A stretch of DNA of 64,000 nucleotides from Rhodomicrobium sp. R_RK_3 (GTDB lineage: Bacteria; Pseudomonadota; Alphaproteobacteria; Rhizobiales; Rhodomicrobiaceae): positions 31,459 through 95,458 of the forward strand of contig NZ_MWLK01000003.1 of the NCBI RefSeq assembly GCF_002198715.1. The letters are read 5' to 3'. The position numbers and the translations under genes are program-made. Numbering within the stretch: the stretch's first letter is position 1; every line of letters starts with the position of its first letter. Shown here one piece after another: positions 18,369 through 25,870 of this stretch. The notes under the pieces are model-generated. The model was not told where the DNA came from, searched no databases, and was given only the letters and a program-made list of their open reading frames with translations.

Positions 18369-19303
18369 GGCTTGCCGCTGCCTTTGCGTGAGAGCAGGCG
18401 CCTCACCCCGGGGACGATGCCTTCGGGGATGACCAGGACGATGAACAGGAAGACGAAGCCGAGCAGCATGTTCCAGCGCTCGATATAGGCCGAGGCGTAG
18501 TTCTTCAGCAGCACCAGCAGCCCCGCGCCGATGACCGGCCCGCCGAGCGTCCCCGAGCCGCCCGCGATGACGCCGAGCAGCCCCTCCGCCGAGGTGGTGA
18601 TGGAGAGCGAGGTCGGGTGGATGTAGCGGTGGTAATAGACGTAGAGCAGGCCCGCCACGCCGCCCCAGAAGCCGGCGTAGACGAAGGTGATCCAGCGGAT
18701 CAGCCAGACATTATAGCCGAGCGCGGCCATGCGGCGCGGCTGGTCGCGAGTGCCCTTCAATGCCGAGCCGAAGGCCGAGGACACGAATACCGCCATCAGC
18801 GTGAAGGCGGCGGCGAAAACCGCCAGGGTGAACCAGTAATACGCGCCCGCGCCATCGAGCGCGATGCCGAAGGGCGCGGGCCGCCCGGCGAGCGTCAGGC
18901 CATTATCGCCATTGGTCAGCGAGGCCCAGCGATAGGCGAGGCCCCACAGCACCTGCGACAGGGCGAGCGTAATCATCAGGAAGCCGAGGCCGGTGGCGCG
19001 CAGGGCGATCAGGCCGAAGCACGCCGCCATTAGCGTCGTGGTCGTGATCGAGAGCAGCGCGGCGGGCGCAAAGCCGAGGCCGAGATTGGTCGAGGCCCAG
19101 GCCGAGGCGTAGGCGGCGAAGCCCAGGAACGAGGCATGGCCGAGCGAGGTCAGCCCGGCATAGCCGACCAGCAGATTGAGGCTGAGCGCGAAGATCGCGG
19201 CGATCAGGATCTGGCTGGCGAGGTTGATGTAGAACGTGCCGGCAAAGAGCGGCAGCGAGGCGAGCACCACGGCGGTTAGCAGGAGAAGAACGGTCCGCAT
19301 CAC
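18365..19303 (-). CDS. livM: Branched-chain amino acid-type ABC transporter permease LivM
   Basis: A 312-residue polytopic permease. The N-terminal part carries FALSLNLLVGYAGLTSLGHA, the LivM hallmark; the middle has LLSITTTTLMAACFGLIALR, and the end ASAYIERWNMLLGFVFLFIV with VIPEGIVPGVRRL. About nine or ten membrane segments are visible. Both ends overlap neighbours by 4 nt (livH before, livG after), so the whole transporter is translationally coupled. Confidence 0.93.
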   Translation of the reverse strand: MMRTVLLLLTAVVLASLPLFAGTFYINLASQILIAAIFALSLNLLVGYAGLTSLGHASFLGFAAYASAWASTNLGLGFAPAALLSITTTTLMAACFGLIALRATGLGFLMITLALSQVLWGLAYRWASLTNGDNGLTLAGRPAPFGIALDGAGAYYWFTLAVFAAAFTLMAVFVSSAFGSALKGTRDQPRRMAALGYNVWLIRWITFVYAGFWGGVAGLLYVYYHRYIHPTSLSITTSAEGLLGVIAGGSGTLGGPVIGAGLLVLLKNYASAYIERWNMLLGFVFLFIVLVIPEGIVPGVRRLLSRKGSGKP

Positions 19304-20166
19304 GCGCGCAGCCTTCCGAAAAGCCCCTGCGGGCGGAATGCGATGACGACGATCATGGGCAGGAACAGGATCACATAGGCGAGGTCGGGCAGCAGGGCTG
19401 TGCCGAACGTGTAGATGAAACCGATGATGAAGCTGCCGACGAAAGCGCCGAGCAGGCTGCCGACGCCGCCGAGGATGACGACGATCAGGGCGAGCGGCAG
19501 CATGTCGGCGTCGAGGCCGGGATAGGCGGAAAGGATCGGGCCGCCGAGCACGCCGCCGGCCCCGGCAATGCCCGCGCCGAGACAGAACACCGCCGTGAAC
19601 AGTTTTGACACCGGGATGCCGATGGCGCGCGCCATGTCCATGTCATCGACCCCGGCGCGGATCATGGCGCCGATACGCGTCCGCTCCAGCAGCAGATAGA
19701 GGCCGAGCGCGGCGACGATGGCGCAGGCGACGACGGCGAAGCGGTAGGCCGGGAAGGCGATGCCCGCGAACAGGATCGGCCGGCGCAGATAGTCGGGCGC
19801 GGGCATCGGGATCGGGTCGCCGCCCCACAGCATCAGGCAGGCATCGGCGATGATGAAGGAGATGCCGAGCGTCACCAGCACCTGCCCGAGCGGGTTGCTG
19901 CCGAGGCGCCGGAGCACGAGCCGTTCGAGCAGCCCGCCCGCCGCCGCAACGGAGAAGCCCGCCAGCAATGCAGCCGACCAGAGGTCGAGGCCGGGAATGC
20001 TGCGGATGGCCGCCGCGCCGAGATAGGCGCCGAGCATGAAGAAGGCACCATGCGCCAGATTGGCGAGCCGCATCAGCCCGAAGATCAGGGAGAAGCCGGA
20101 GGCGAGCAGGAACAGCAGGCCACCGAATGCAAGACTGTTCAGAGTTTGAATGATCCAGAATTGCAT
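19300..20166 (-). CDS. livH: Branched-chain amino acid-type ABC transporter permease LivH
   Basis: A 288-residue polytopic permease. Family motifs are LNSLAFGGLLFLLASGFSLI with FGLMRLANLAHGAFFMLGAY near the N-terminus, GVDDMDMARAIGIPV in the cytoplasmic loop and IVVILGGVGSLLGAFVG near the end. The ATG at 20166 gives the normal start; codons upstream are not conserved-looking and read through repeat-flanking DNA. It follows the binding-protein gene after 207 bp that hold an A-family palindromic repeat. Confidence 0.92.
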   Translation of the reverse strand: MQFWIIQTLNSLAFGGLLFLLASGFSLIFGLMRLANLAHGAFFMLGAYLGAAAIRSIPGLDLWSAALLAGFSVAAAGGLLERLVLRRLGSNPLGQVLVTLGISFIIADACLMLWGGDPIPMPAPDYLRRPILFAGIAFPAYRFAVVACAIVAALGLYLLLERTRIGAMIRAGVDDMDMARAIGIPVSKLFTAVFCLGAGIAGAGGVLGGPILSAYPGLDADMLPLALIVVILGGVGSLLGAFVGSFIIGFIYTFGTALLPDLAYVILFLPMIVVIAFRPQGLFGRLRA

Positions 20167-20223
20167 CGTCCGTGGTGCTCCGCCGGGGTCCGGCTGGGTT
20201 TCTCTGTGGTCGGCGCCGTAAAG

Positions 20224-20355
20224 CCCCCTCACCCACCCGCCTTACGGCGGGAGCCCTCTCCCTCGAGGGGAGAGGGCAAGTAGGAAGCCGCTTTCCTTTT
20301 CTAGCCCTCTCCCCTCGAGGGAGAGGGCCGGCGCGCAGCGACCGGGTGAGGGGGA
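20224..20355. repeat. Palindromic repeat, family A (A2), inside the liv operon
   Basis: Outer arms CCCCCTCACCC and GGGTGAGGGGG enclose two hairpins around CCCTCTCCCTCGAGGGGAGA and its near-copy CCCTCTCCCCTCGAGGGAGA. It lies between the binding-protein stop and livH. Such an intra-operon palindrome after a binding-protein gene can stabilise the upstream mRNA, as in malE-malF of E. coli; that role here is inference. Confidence 0.75.
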
Positions 20356-20373
20356 CGCTGGCTCCGCCTCTCC

Positions 20374-21618
20374 CTAATTCTCCAAATTCGCCGCCGGCGG
20401 ATAGTCGCGCGAATAGACCGGCGCCTTCAGGAAGGCGTCCGGGTCGTAGGTCCAGAACTGGCTGACATTGGGGTAGGTCTTGATGACCTGATTGACCAGC
20501 CGCCCGTCCTTGCGCACGACCTTGCGGATATAGACGTTGCCGACGACATTGCCGTATTTGTCGAATTTCACCGGCCCGCGCGCGGTCTCGACCTCGGTGG
20601 CCTTCAGCGCCGCCATGAAGGCCGCCTTGTCGTCGACCTTGCCGCCGGTCTCCTGCAGCGCCGCTTCGAGCACGGCGGCCTCGGTATAGGTCGCGGCGGC
20701 GTAGAAGCCGGGGTCGTAGCCGAATTCCTTGCGGAAGGCGGGGGCGAACACACGGTTGATCGGCTCGTCATAATCGGCGGAGTACCAGCAGGTGGTGACG
20801 ATGCCGAGCGCCTCGTCGCCCATATTGCGCAACACCGCCTCATCGAGCGCGGTCATGCCGCCGATCACGGCGAGCTTGTCCTTCAGGCCATATTCGACGA
20901 GCTGGCGCACGAAGCGGAAGCCGTTCGAGCCGGCAAAGCCGAGGAAGATGGCGTCGGCGTTCTTGAGCTGGGCGATATAGGTGCCGTAATCCGGCGCGGT
21001 CAGCGGCGGGAACAGCTTTTGCACGATCTTGCCGCCGTTTTCCTCGAAGGTGCGCAGGAAGCCGGCGCACATTTCATGGCCATAGGCGATGTCGTCGGCG
21101 ATGGTGATCATGCGCTTGTAGCCGAGCTCCTTGGCGCAATATTCGCCGAGCGGATGGGCGCATTGCGAGGAGGTCGAGGTGGCGCGCACGAACCAGGGAT
21201 TGGCCTTGCGCTGCGTCATGTCCTCGGCGGCGGCGACGGAGAGCGTCGGGATCTGCGCCTGCCGGATATAGTCGTCGATGGCCAGCGCCTCGAAGGCGGC
21301 GAGCGGGCCGATCAGGCAGTGGACATTGTTCTTCTCAACTAGTTCCTGGGTCTTGGTGCGCGCCGTCGCCGGGACGCCCGCCGTGTCGGCGACGATCAGC
21401 TCGACCTTGCGGCCGGCGAGCGTCGAGCCCTTCTCCTTCAGGTACATTTGCAGCGCGCGTTCCATATCGATGCCGCCGGAGGCGAGTGGTCCGGTCTTGA
21501 CCGTCAGGAGGCCGACGCGCACGGCCTCCGAGGTCTGGGCGAGAAGGGTGGGCGCGGCGACGGCGGTCAGCCCCGCCCCGGCGATGCCCTTGATCAGAGT
21601 GCGGCGTGAAAGTTTCAT
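20374..21618 (-). CDS. ABC transporter substrate-binding protein, LivK-like (Peripla_BP_6)
   Basis: A 414-residue periplasmic binding protein with a Tat-type signal: MKLSRRTLIKGIAGAGLTAV followed by AAPTLLAQ. The mature part begins VRVGLLTVKTGPLASGG and continues NNVHCLIGPLAAFEALAIDD, typical of type I periplasmic folds that work with LivHMGF. AGGAG lies 8 nt before the ATG. It starts 67 bp after the CocE-type hydrolase gene. Proteins of this group often bind aromatic or heterocyclic acids rather than branched-chain amino acids; the actual ligand is unknown. Confidence 0.92.
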   Translation of the reverse strand: MKLSRRTLIKGIAGAGLTAVAAPTLLAQTSEAVRVGLLTVKTGPLASGGIDMERALQMYLKEKGSTLAGRKVELIVADTAGVPATARTKTQELVEKNNVHCLIGPLAAFEALAIDDYIRQAQIPTLSVAAAEDMTQRKANPWFVRATSTSSQCAHPLGEYCAKELGYKRMITIADDIAYGHEMCAGFLRTFEENGGKIVQKLFPPLTAPDYGTYIAQLKNADAIFLGFAGSNGFRFVRQLVEYGLKDKLAVIGGMTALDEAVLRNMGDEALGIVTTCWYSADYDEPINRVFAPAFRKEFGYDPGFYAAATYTEAAVLEAALQETGGKVDDKAAFMAALKATEVETARGPVKFDKYGNVVGNVYIRKVVRKDGRLVNQVIKTYPNVSQFWTYDPDAFLKAPVYSRDYPPAANLEN

Positions 21619-21685
21619 CTCCCGGCTCCTTTTAGCGTTCCATCCCGATATTGTTTTTTGCGTTTTATGCTTGGGCCTTGGGGCC

Positions 21686-23416
21686 TCATTTTATGATTGG
21701 CAGCAGCAGGTAGTTCGCCTCCGCCGCGTCCAGATGCAGGCTGACTTCATTGTCGAAGATGGCCGCCGGACGGTCGCGCGGATCGTCATGCAGGAACGGC
21801 CCGCAGCCGCGCAGCTCGTTCTTGAAGTTGGACAGTTTCGCGCCCGTCTTGGCCTGCCACTCATAGTCCCGCCCGCGCACGCTCAGCGCGATGCGGCAGC
21901 CCGCCGGGACGACGATGGAGGTCGGCCAGATCTCGATATCGGTCTCGACCGGCTGGCCGGGGGTAAGTGCCTGCACCGCGTCATGGCTGTGATAGGGCCG
22001 CCAGGGCTGCGACAGCTCCGGGTCGAGCTTGCGATGGGAGGCGCGCAGCCAGCCTTGCGCCACCGGCGTGTGCGGATCGATGGCCCCGGCGAAGGTGATT
22101 TCGCGCAGGTCGGCGGTGAAGACGCGCAGGACCAGGAACAGGTCGGCGTCGCTGGTGGATGAGGAGATCTTTAGCCGCGCCGCGATGGGGCCGGTGATTT
22201 CCGTCGCCTCGGCGAGAGGTTCGGAGAGGAAGCTGAGGCCGTCGCCGAGGGCGCGGTAGGTGAGCGTTGCGGACCTGGCCGGCGGGGTCGGTGAAAGGGT
22301 CTGCCGCTCCGGGTCGAGATAGAATTTCGTCCACGCGGTGCGCGGGATCGGCCAGGCGTCCTCGAACCGCTCCTCGAAGCGGTCGGGGTGGCGCACTTGC
22401 AGCCGAACTTTCGGCTCGGCGTCCCAGCCGTTTTTCTCGCCCTTCAGGTAGAAGTCGAAGAAGCGCTTCTGAATCCCCCGGCCATAGTCCGTATAGAAAT
22501 GCGTCCAGTGCTCCAGGCCGTGCGCCTCGAGCCATTTCTCCTTCGACGCGGCCCGCAAGAACCCCTCGAAATTGCCGCGCGGATGCAGGCCTTGCCCGCC
22601 CCAATTCGCCGCCGACAGGAACGGCACCGTGACCTTCTCCCATTGCGGCGAGCGGGCCTTGTGATAGGCGTCGTCGAGCGGGTGGGCGAGGATGTCGTCG
22701 CCGAAGCTGCAGCGGTTATTCGCCAGCTCATTGTCGGAAAGTGTCTCGTCGCCGCAGACCAGCGTGCCCGTCACCTTCGAGCGCGGCCCGCGCTCGCCGA
22801 GGCCGTGTTGCACGGTTTTCACCTGCATGTCGTACCAATTGGCCCAAAAGGTCGACAGGATGCCGCCATGATGGGTCATGTCGCGATACCAGTCGGCGGC
22901 GCCCTCCCAGATGCACATGGCGGCCAGATGCGGCGGCTGCAGCGAGGCGACCTGCCACTGGTTGATGCCGTAATAGGAGATGCCGTTCAGGCCGACCTTG
23001 CCGTTCGACCAGGGCTGTACGCCGGCCCATTCGATGGCGGCGTAGAAATCGCCGGTCTCGCGCGGCGAGAAATGGTCTATGAAGCCCGGCGAGCGCCCGG
23101 TGCCGCGCGAATCCACCCGCACGCAGACATAGCCCTCCGGCACCCATTTTTCCGGATCGACGACTTCCCAGTTCTGATAGCGGTTGGTCGAGCCATGCGG
23201 CACGTCCGGCTGGGCGGCGATCATCAGCGCCCAGGCGCTCGGATAGCCGTCCTGGAAGGCGAGGCCCTTGGCATAGGGGCCGTAGGTGAGCAGCACCGGG
23301 TAGCGGCCCGCGGCGACCGGGCGGAACACATCGGCGCGCAGGACGAGGCCGTCATCCATGACGATCTCGGCGTCCCAATCGATGGCCATGCCGTCCTGGA
23401 CGGCGGTCCTTGTCAC
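21686..23416 (-). CDS. CocE/NonD-family hydrolase (X-Pro dipeptidyl-peptidase-like esterase)
   Basis: A 576-residue serine hydrolase. The N-terminal alpha/beta-hydrolase part has VRVDSRGTGRSPG and the nucleophile elbow GLNGISYYG (Ser147). A helical cap follows (DYGRGIQKRFFDFYLKG), and a C-terminal jelly-roll includes IWPTSIVVPAGCRIALSV. This matches cocaine-esterase/glutaryl-7-ACA-acylase-type enzymes, which cleave esters or amides. No signal peptide is visible, so it is probably cytoplasmic. It lies between an alpha/beta hydrolase and the binding-protein gene in one direction, and may open an ester or amide in the imported substrate. Confidence 0.92.
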   Translation of the reverse strand: MTRTAVQDGMAIDWDAEIVMDDGLVLRADVFRPVAAGRYPVLLTYGPYAKGLAFQDGYPSAWALMIAAQPDVPHGSTNRYQNWEVVDPEKWVPEGYVCVRVDSRGTGRSPGFIDHFSPRETGDFYAAIEWAGVQPWSNGKVGLNGISYYGINQWQVASLQPPHLAAMCIWEGAADWYRDMTHHGGILSTFWANWYDMQVKTVQHGLGERGPRSKVTGTLVCGDETLSDNELANNRCSFGDDILAHPLDDAYHKARSPQWEKVTVPFLSAANWGGQGLHPRGNFEGFLRAASKEKWLEAHGLEHWTHFYTDYGRGIQKRFFDFYLKGEKNGWDAEPKVRLQVRHPDRFEERFEDAWPIPRTAWTKFYLDPERQTLSPTPPARSATLTYRALGDGLSFLSEPLAEATEITGPIAARLKISSSTSDADLFLVLRVFTADLREITFAGAIDPHTPVAQGWLRASHRKLDPELSQPWRPYHSHDAVQALTPGQPVETDIEIWPTSIVVPAGCRIALSVRGRDYEWQAKTGAKLSNFKNELRGCGPFLHDDPRDRPAAIFDNEVSLHLDAAEANYLLLPIIK

Positions 23417-23485
23417 GGTCTTCCTCCTCCCATCATCCGGGCCGGTCTCTGACGGACGGCCTTGCGGATCGCTTTGGCGGCGGCC

Positions 23486-24289
23486 TCAGTCGAGGCCGAG
23501 GAATGCTCCTATCGCGGCGTTGAAGTGCTTGCTGTTGTCGACATTGGGCAGATGCGCCGCGTCGGGGATCTCTGCATAGGCCGAGCCCGGCGTCGCCTCG
23601 GCCATGGCGCGCATCACCGGCGGCGGCGCGCCGAGATCCTTGGCGCCGACGACATAGAGCACCGGCAGGGCGATGCGGCCGAGATCTTTCAGATAATCCA
23701 GGCGTTTGAGGGCTTCGGCGCAGCCCTTGAAGCCGGTGACGGAGGTGGCGAGATAGGTGTCCTCGAACGCCTTCAGCGTGTCCGGGTTGGCCTTGCGCCA
23801 GGGCTCGACGAACCAGCGTTCCATGCTGCCGCCGACGATCGCCGTCAGCCCGCCCTTTTCGATGGCCGCCATGCGCTCGTCCCAGCTCTGCGCGAAGGGC
23901 GGGGGCGCATCGGCCCGCGCGTCGCAGCAGATCATGCGCCCGAAGCGCGCTCCATGATTGATGGCAAGGCCGAGGCCGGTCATGCCGCCGAGCGACAGGC
24001 CGAGATAATCGGCGCGGCCGATACCGAAATGGTCCATTAGCGCGATGACGTCATCGCAGAGATCGTCGAAGCTGTAGGGGCCGGCCGGCGCGCCGGAGGC
24101 GCCGTGGCCGCGCGTGTCGTAGCGCAGGATACGATAGCGGCGGGCCAGCGGCTCGAGCTGCGGCTCCCACATCATCGCCGCCGCGCCGAGCGAATTCGAC
24201 AGCACGATCCACGGTGCGCCTTCGGGGCGGCCATCGATCCGCGCGGCGAGCCGGAAGCCGCCGCGATCCACCATCACCGCCTCCGTCAT
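23486..24289 (-). CDS. Alpha/beta hydrolase, 3-oxoadipate enol-lactonase (PcaD)-like
   Basis: A 267-residue alpha/beta hydrolase. It has VLSNSLGAAAMMWEPQLEPL with the oxyanion region, YDTRGHGASGAP, the nucleophile elbow GLSLGGMTG (Ser99) and the late histidine region EIPDAAHLPNVD. These match PcaD-type enol-lactonases, which hydrolyse the lactone of the beta-ketoadipate pathway, but other ester or C-C hydrolases share them. It is the second gene of the catabolic cluster, 130 bp after the first dehydrogenase gene. The resemblance to PcaD suggests, but does not prove, processing of a ring-derived lactone. Confidence 0.88.
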   Translation of the reverse strand: MTEAVMVDRGGFRLAARIDGRPEGAPWIVLSNSLGAAAMMWEPQLEPLARRYRILRYDTRGHGASGAPAGPYSFDDLCDDVIALMDHFGIGRADYLGLSLGGMTGLGLAINHGARFGRMICCDARADAPPPFAQSWDERMAAIEKGGLTAIVGGSMERWFVEPWRKANPDTLKAFEDTYLATSVTGFKGCAEALKRLDYLKDLGRIALPVLYVVGAKDLGAPPPVMRAMAEATPGSAYAEIPDAAHLPNVDNSKHFNAAIGAFLGLD

Positions 24290-24419
24290 GCAACCATGCC
24301 CGGCTTTGCACCGCGTTTCATTGGTTGTTTCCTCCCTAGACTTGCCGATCTTATGGCCGCGCCGGAGGGCGCAAAAATGATTATTCCTACTGTCCGCGAT
24401 CAGAAATCCTAATGCGGCC

Positions 24420-25298
24420 TCAGCGCTTGAAGCCGCCCATCGCCTCGATCACCCGGCACACCGAGGCGGTGTCGAGATCGCCCAGATCCATTGCCAGGCC
24501 CTTCTCGTAAACCTCGTTGGAGGCGGAGAACAGCGGCGTCGGGCAGCCCAGCCCATCGGCGAATTCGCCGATGATGCTCATGTCCTTCTTCCAGGTCGAC
24601 ATGCGCATGGTCGGCGGCGCGTAGCGGTCCTCGGCCATCATCGGCGCCCGCAATTCGAAGATGCGCGATCCGGCCGCGCCCGGCCCCACGACCTCAATCA
24701 CCTGGCGCGGGTCGAGCCCGGCCTGCATCCCCAGCACCATGGCCTCGGCGGTGGCGACATTGTTGATGGCGACCAGATAGTTGGCGACGAACTTCATCCT
24801 GCTGCCATTGCCATAGACGCCGAGATCGGCCAGTTTCTTGCCGAAATCGAGGAATAGCGGCTCGAGCCTCGCGATGGCGGCGCTGTCGCCGCTGGCATAG
24901 ATGACGAGGTCGCGGTTTTCGGCCTGCGAGCCGGTGCCGCTCAGCGGGCAGTCGAGCGGCGTGTGGCCGGCGGCCTCGAGCGTTGCGGCAAAGCTCAGCT
25001 TGTCGGCGAGCGACAGGGTGCTCAGTTCGACGACGATGCGGGGCGGCGCGCCGGAGCCCGCGATATCCTCGGCCACGGCCAGCACGGCGCGCGGGCTCGG
25101 CAGGCTGGTCATGATGACGGGCGCGCGGCGGGCGGCATCGGCGGGCGAGTCCGCGATCTGGATGCCGGCGGAGGCCAGCGCATCGCATTTGGCGCGGTCG
25201 ATATCATAGCCGATGACGGTCCAGCCGCGTTCGGCGAGGTTGCGCGAAATCGCGCCGCCCATGATGCCCAGTCCGATGATGCCGACGGTTTTGTCCAT
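24420..25298 (-). CDS. NAD(P)-dependent beta-hydroxyacid dehydrogenase (HIBADH family)
   Basis: A 292-residue enzyme. The Rossmann motif is GIIGLGIMGGAISRNLAERG, followed by GYDIDRAK, the substrate segment DCPLSGTGSQAE and the catalytic lysine region GNGSRMKFVANYLVAINN. It appears to be the first gene of the catabolic operon running leftward to 12317. It diverges from the GlcG-like gene across 125 bp that hold a 14-bp palindrome. Its sequence differs clearly from the second family member at 13394, so this is not a recent duplication. Confidence 0.9.
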   Translation of the reverse strand: MDKTVGIIGLGIMGGAISRNLAERGWTVIGYDIDRAKCDALASAGIQIADSPADAARRAPVIMTSLPSPRAVLAVAEDIAGSGAPPRIVVELSTLSLADKLSFAATLEAAGHTPLDCPLSGTGSQAENRDLVIYASGDSAAIARLEPLFLDFGKKLADLGVYGNGSRMKFVANYLVAINNVATAEAMVLGMQAGLDPRQVIEVVGPGAAGSRIFELRAPMMAEDRYAPPTMRMSTWKKDMSIIGEFADGLGCPTPLFSASNEVYEKGLAMDLGDLDTASVCRVIEAMGGFKR

Positions 25299-25346
25299 GC
25301 TGTCTCCTCCCGCGATGGGGCTTGCGGCTTTTGTTGGCTCTGCTAA

Positions 25347-25360
25347 TTATCAACTGATAA
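25347..25360. promoter_or_regulatory. Palindrome TTATCA-AC-TGATAA in divergent promoter region
   Basis: A 14-bp inverted repeat with perfect 6-bp arms in the AT-rich centre of the 125-bp region between the dehydrogenase gene (start 25298) and the GlcG-like gene (start 25424). Its size and position suit a dimeric repressor or activator controlling one or both. No regulator gene is adjacent. Confidence 0.45.
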
Positions 25361-25423
25361 GTAAGCCGCTGACAAGAGCGATTGCGGGTTCGCGTCGCCG
25401 TCATCCGAGGGAGGAGCACAAGC

Positions 25424-25867
25424 ATGAGCGCATTGACGCTGGCACAAGCCGAGACCATCGCATCCGCCGCCCTGGCGAAAGGGCGTGAGCTGGGATTTGC
25501 GCCGCTGACCGTCGCCGTCCTCGACGCGGGCGGGCATATAGTCGTTGTAAAACGGGAGGATGGTTCGGGCATCGTGCGGGTGGAGATCGCCAGGGGCAAG
25601 GCCTGGGGCGCGCTCGGCATGGGGCTCGGCTCGCGCAATCTGGCGGGGCGGGCGGCGAAGATGCCGGCGTTTTTCGCGGCGCTCTCGACCGTCAGCGACG
25701 GGCGGATGGTGCCGGTCCCGGGCGGCGTGCTGATCCGTGACGCGGGCGCGGCGGTGATCGGCGCGGTCGGCATTTCCGGCGATACGTCCGATAATGACGA
25801 GGTCTGCTGCCTCGCCGGGATCGAGGCGGCGGGGCTCACCGCCGATCCGGGCGCGCCGTTCGCGTGA
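25424..25867 (+). CDS. GlcG/HbpS-family heme-binding-like protein
   Basis: A 147-residue single-domain protein. The family signature is present: TLAQAETIASAALAKGRELG, VAVLDAGGHIVVVKREDGSG, ARGKAWGALGMGLGSR and the glycine-rich PVPGGVLIRDAGAAVIGAVG with SGDTSDNDE. The GlcG/HbpS domain is found in a Streptomyces heme-binding protein and in glycolate- and catabolism-linked genes; its biochemical role is poorly known. GGGAGGAG precedes the ATG. It is divergent from the catabolic operon and may be co-regulated with it. Confidence 0.88.
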   Translation: MSALTLAQAETIASAALAKGRELGFAPLTVAVLDAGGHIVVVKREDGSGIVRVEIARGKAWGALGMGLGSRNLAGRAAKMPAFFAALSTVSDGRMVPVPGGVLIRDAGAAVIGAVGISGDTSDNDEVCCLAGIEAAGLTADPGAPFA

Positions 25868-25870
25868 CGC

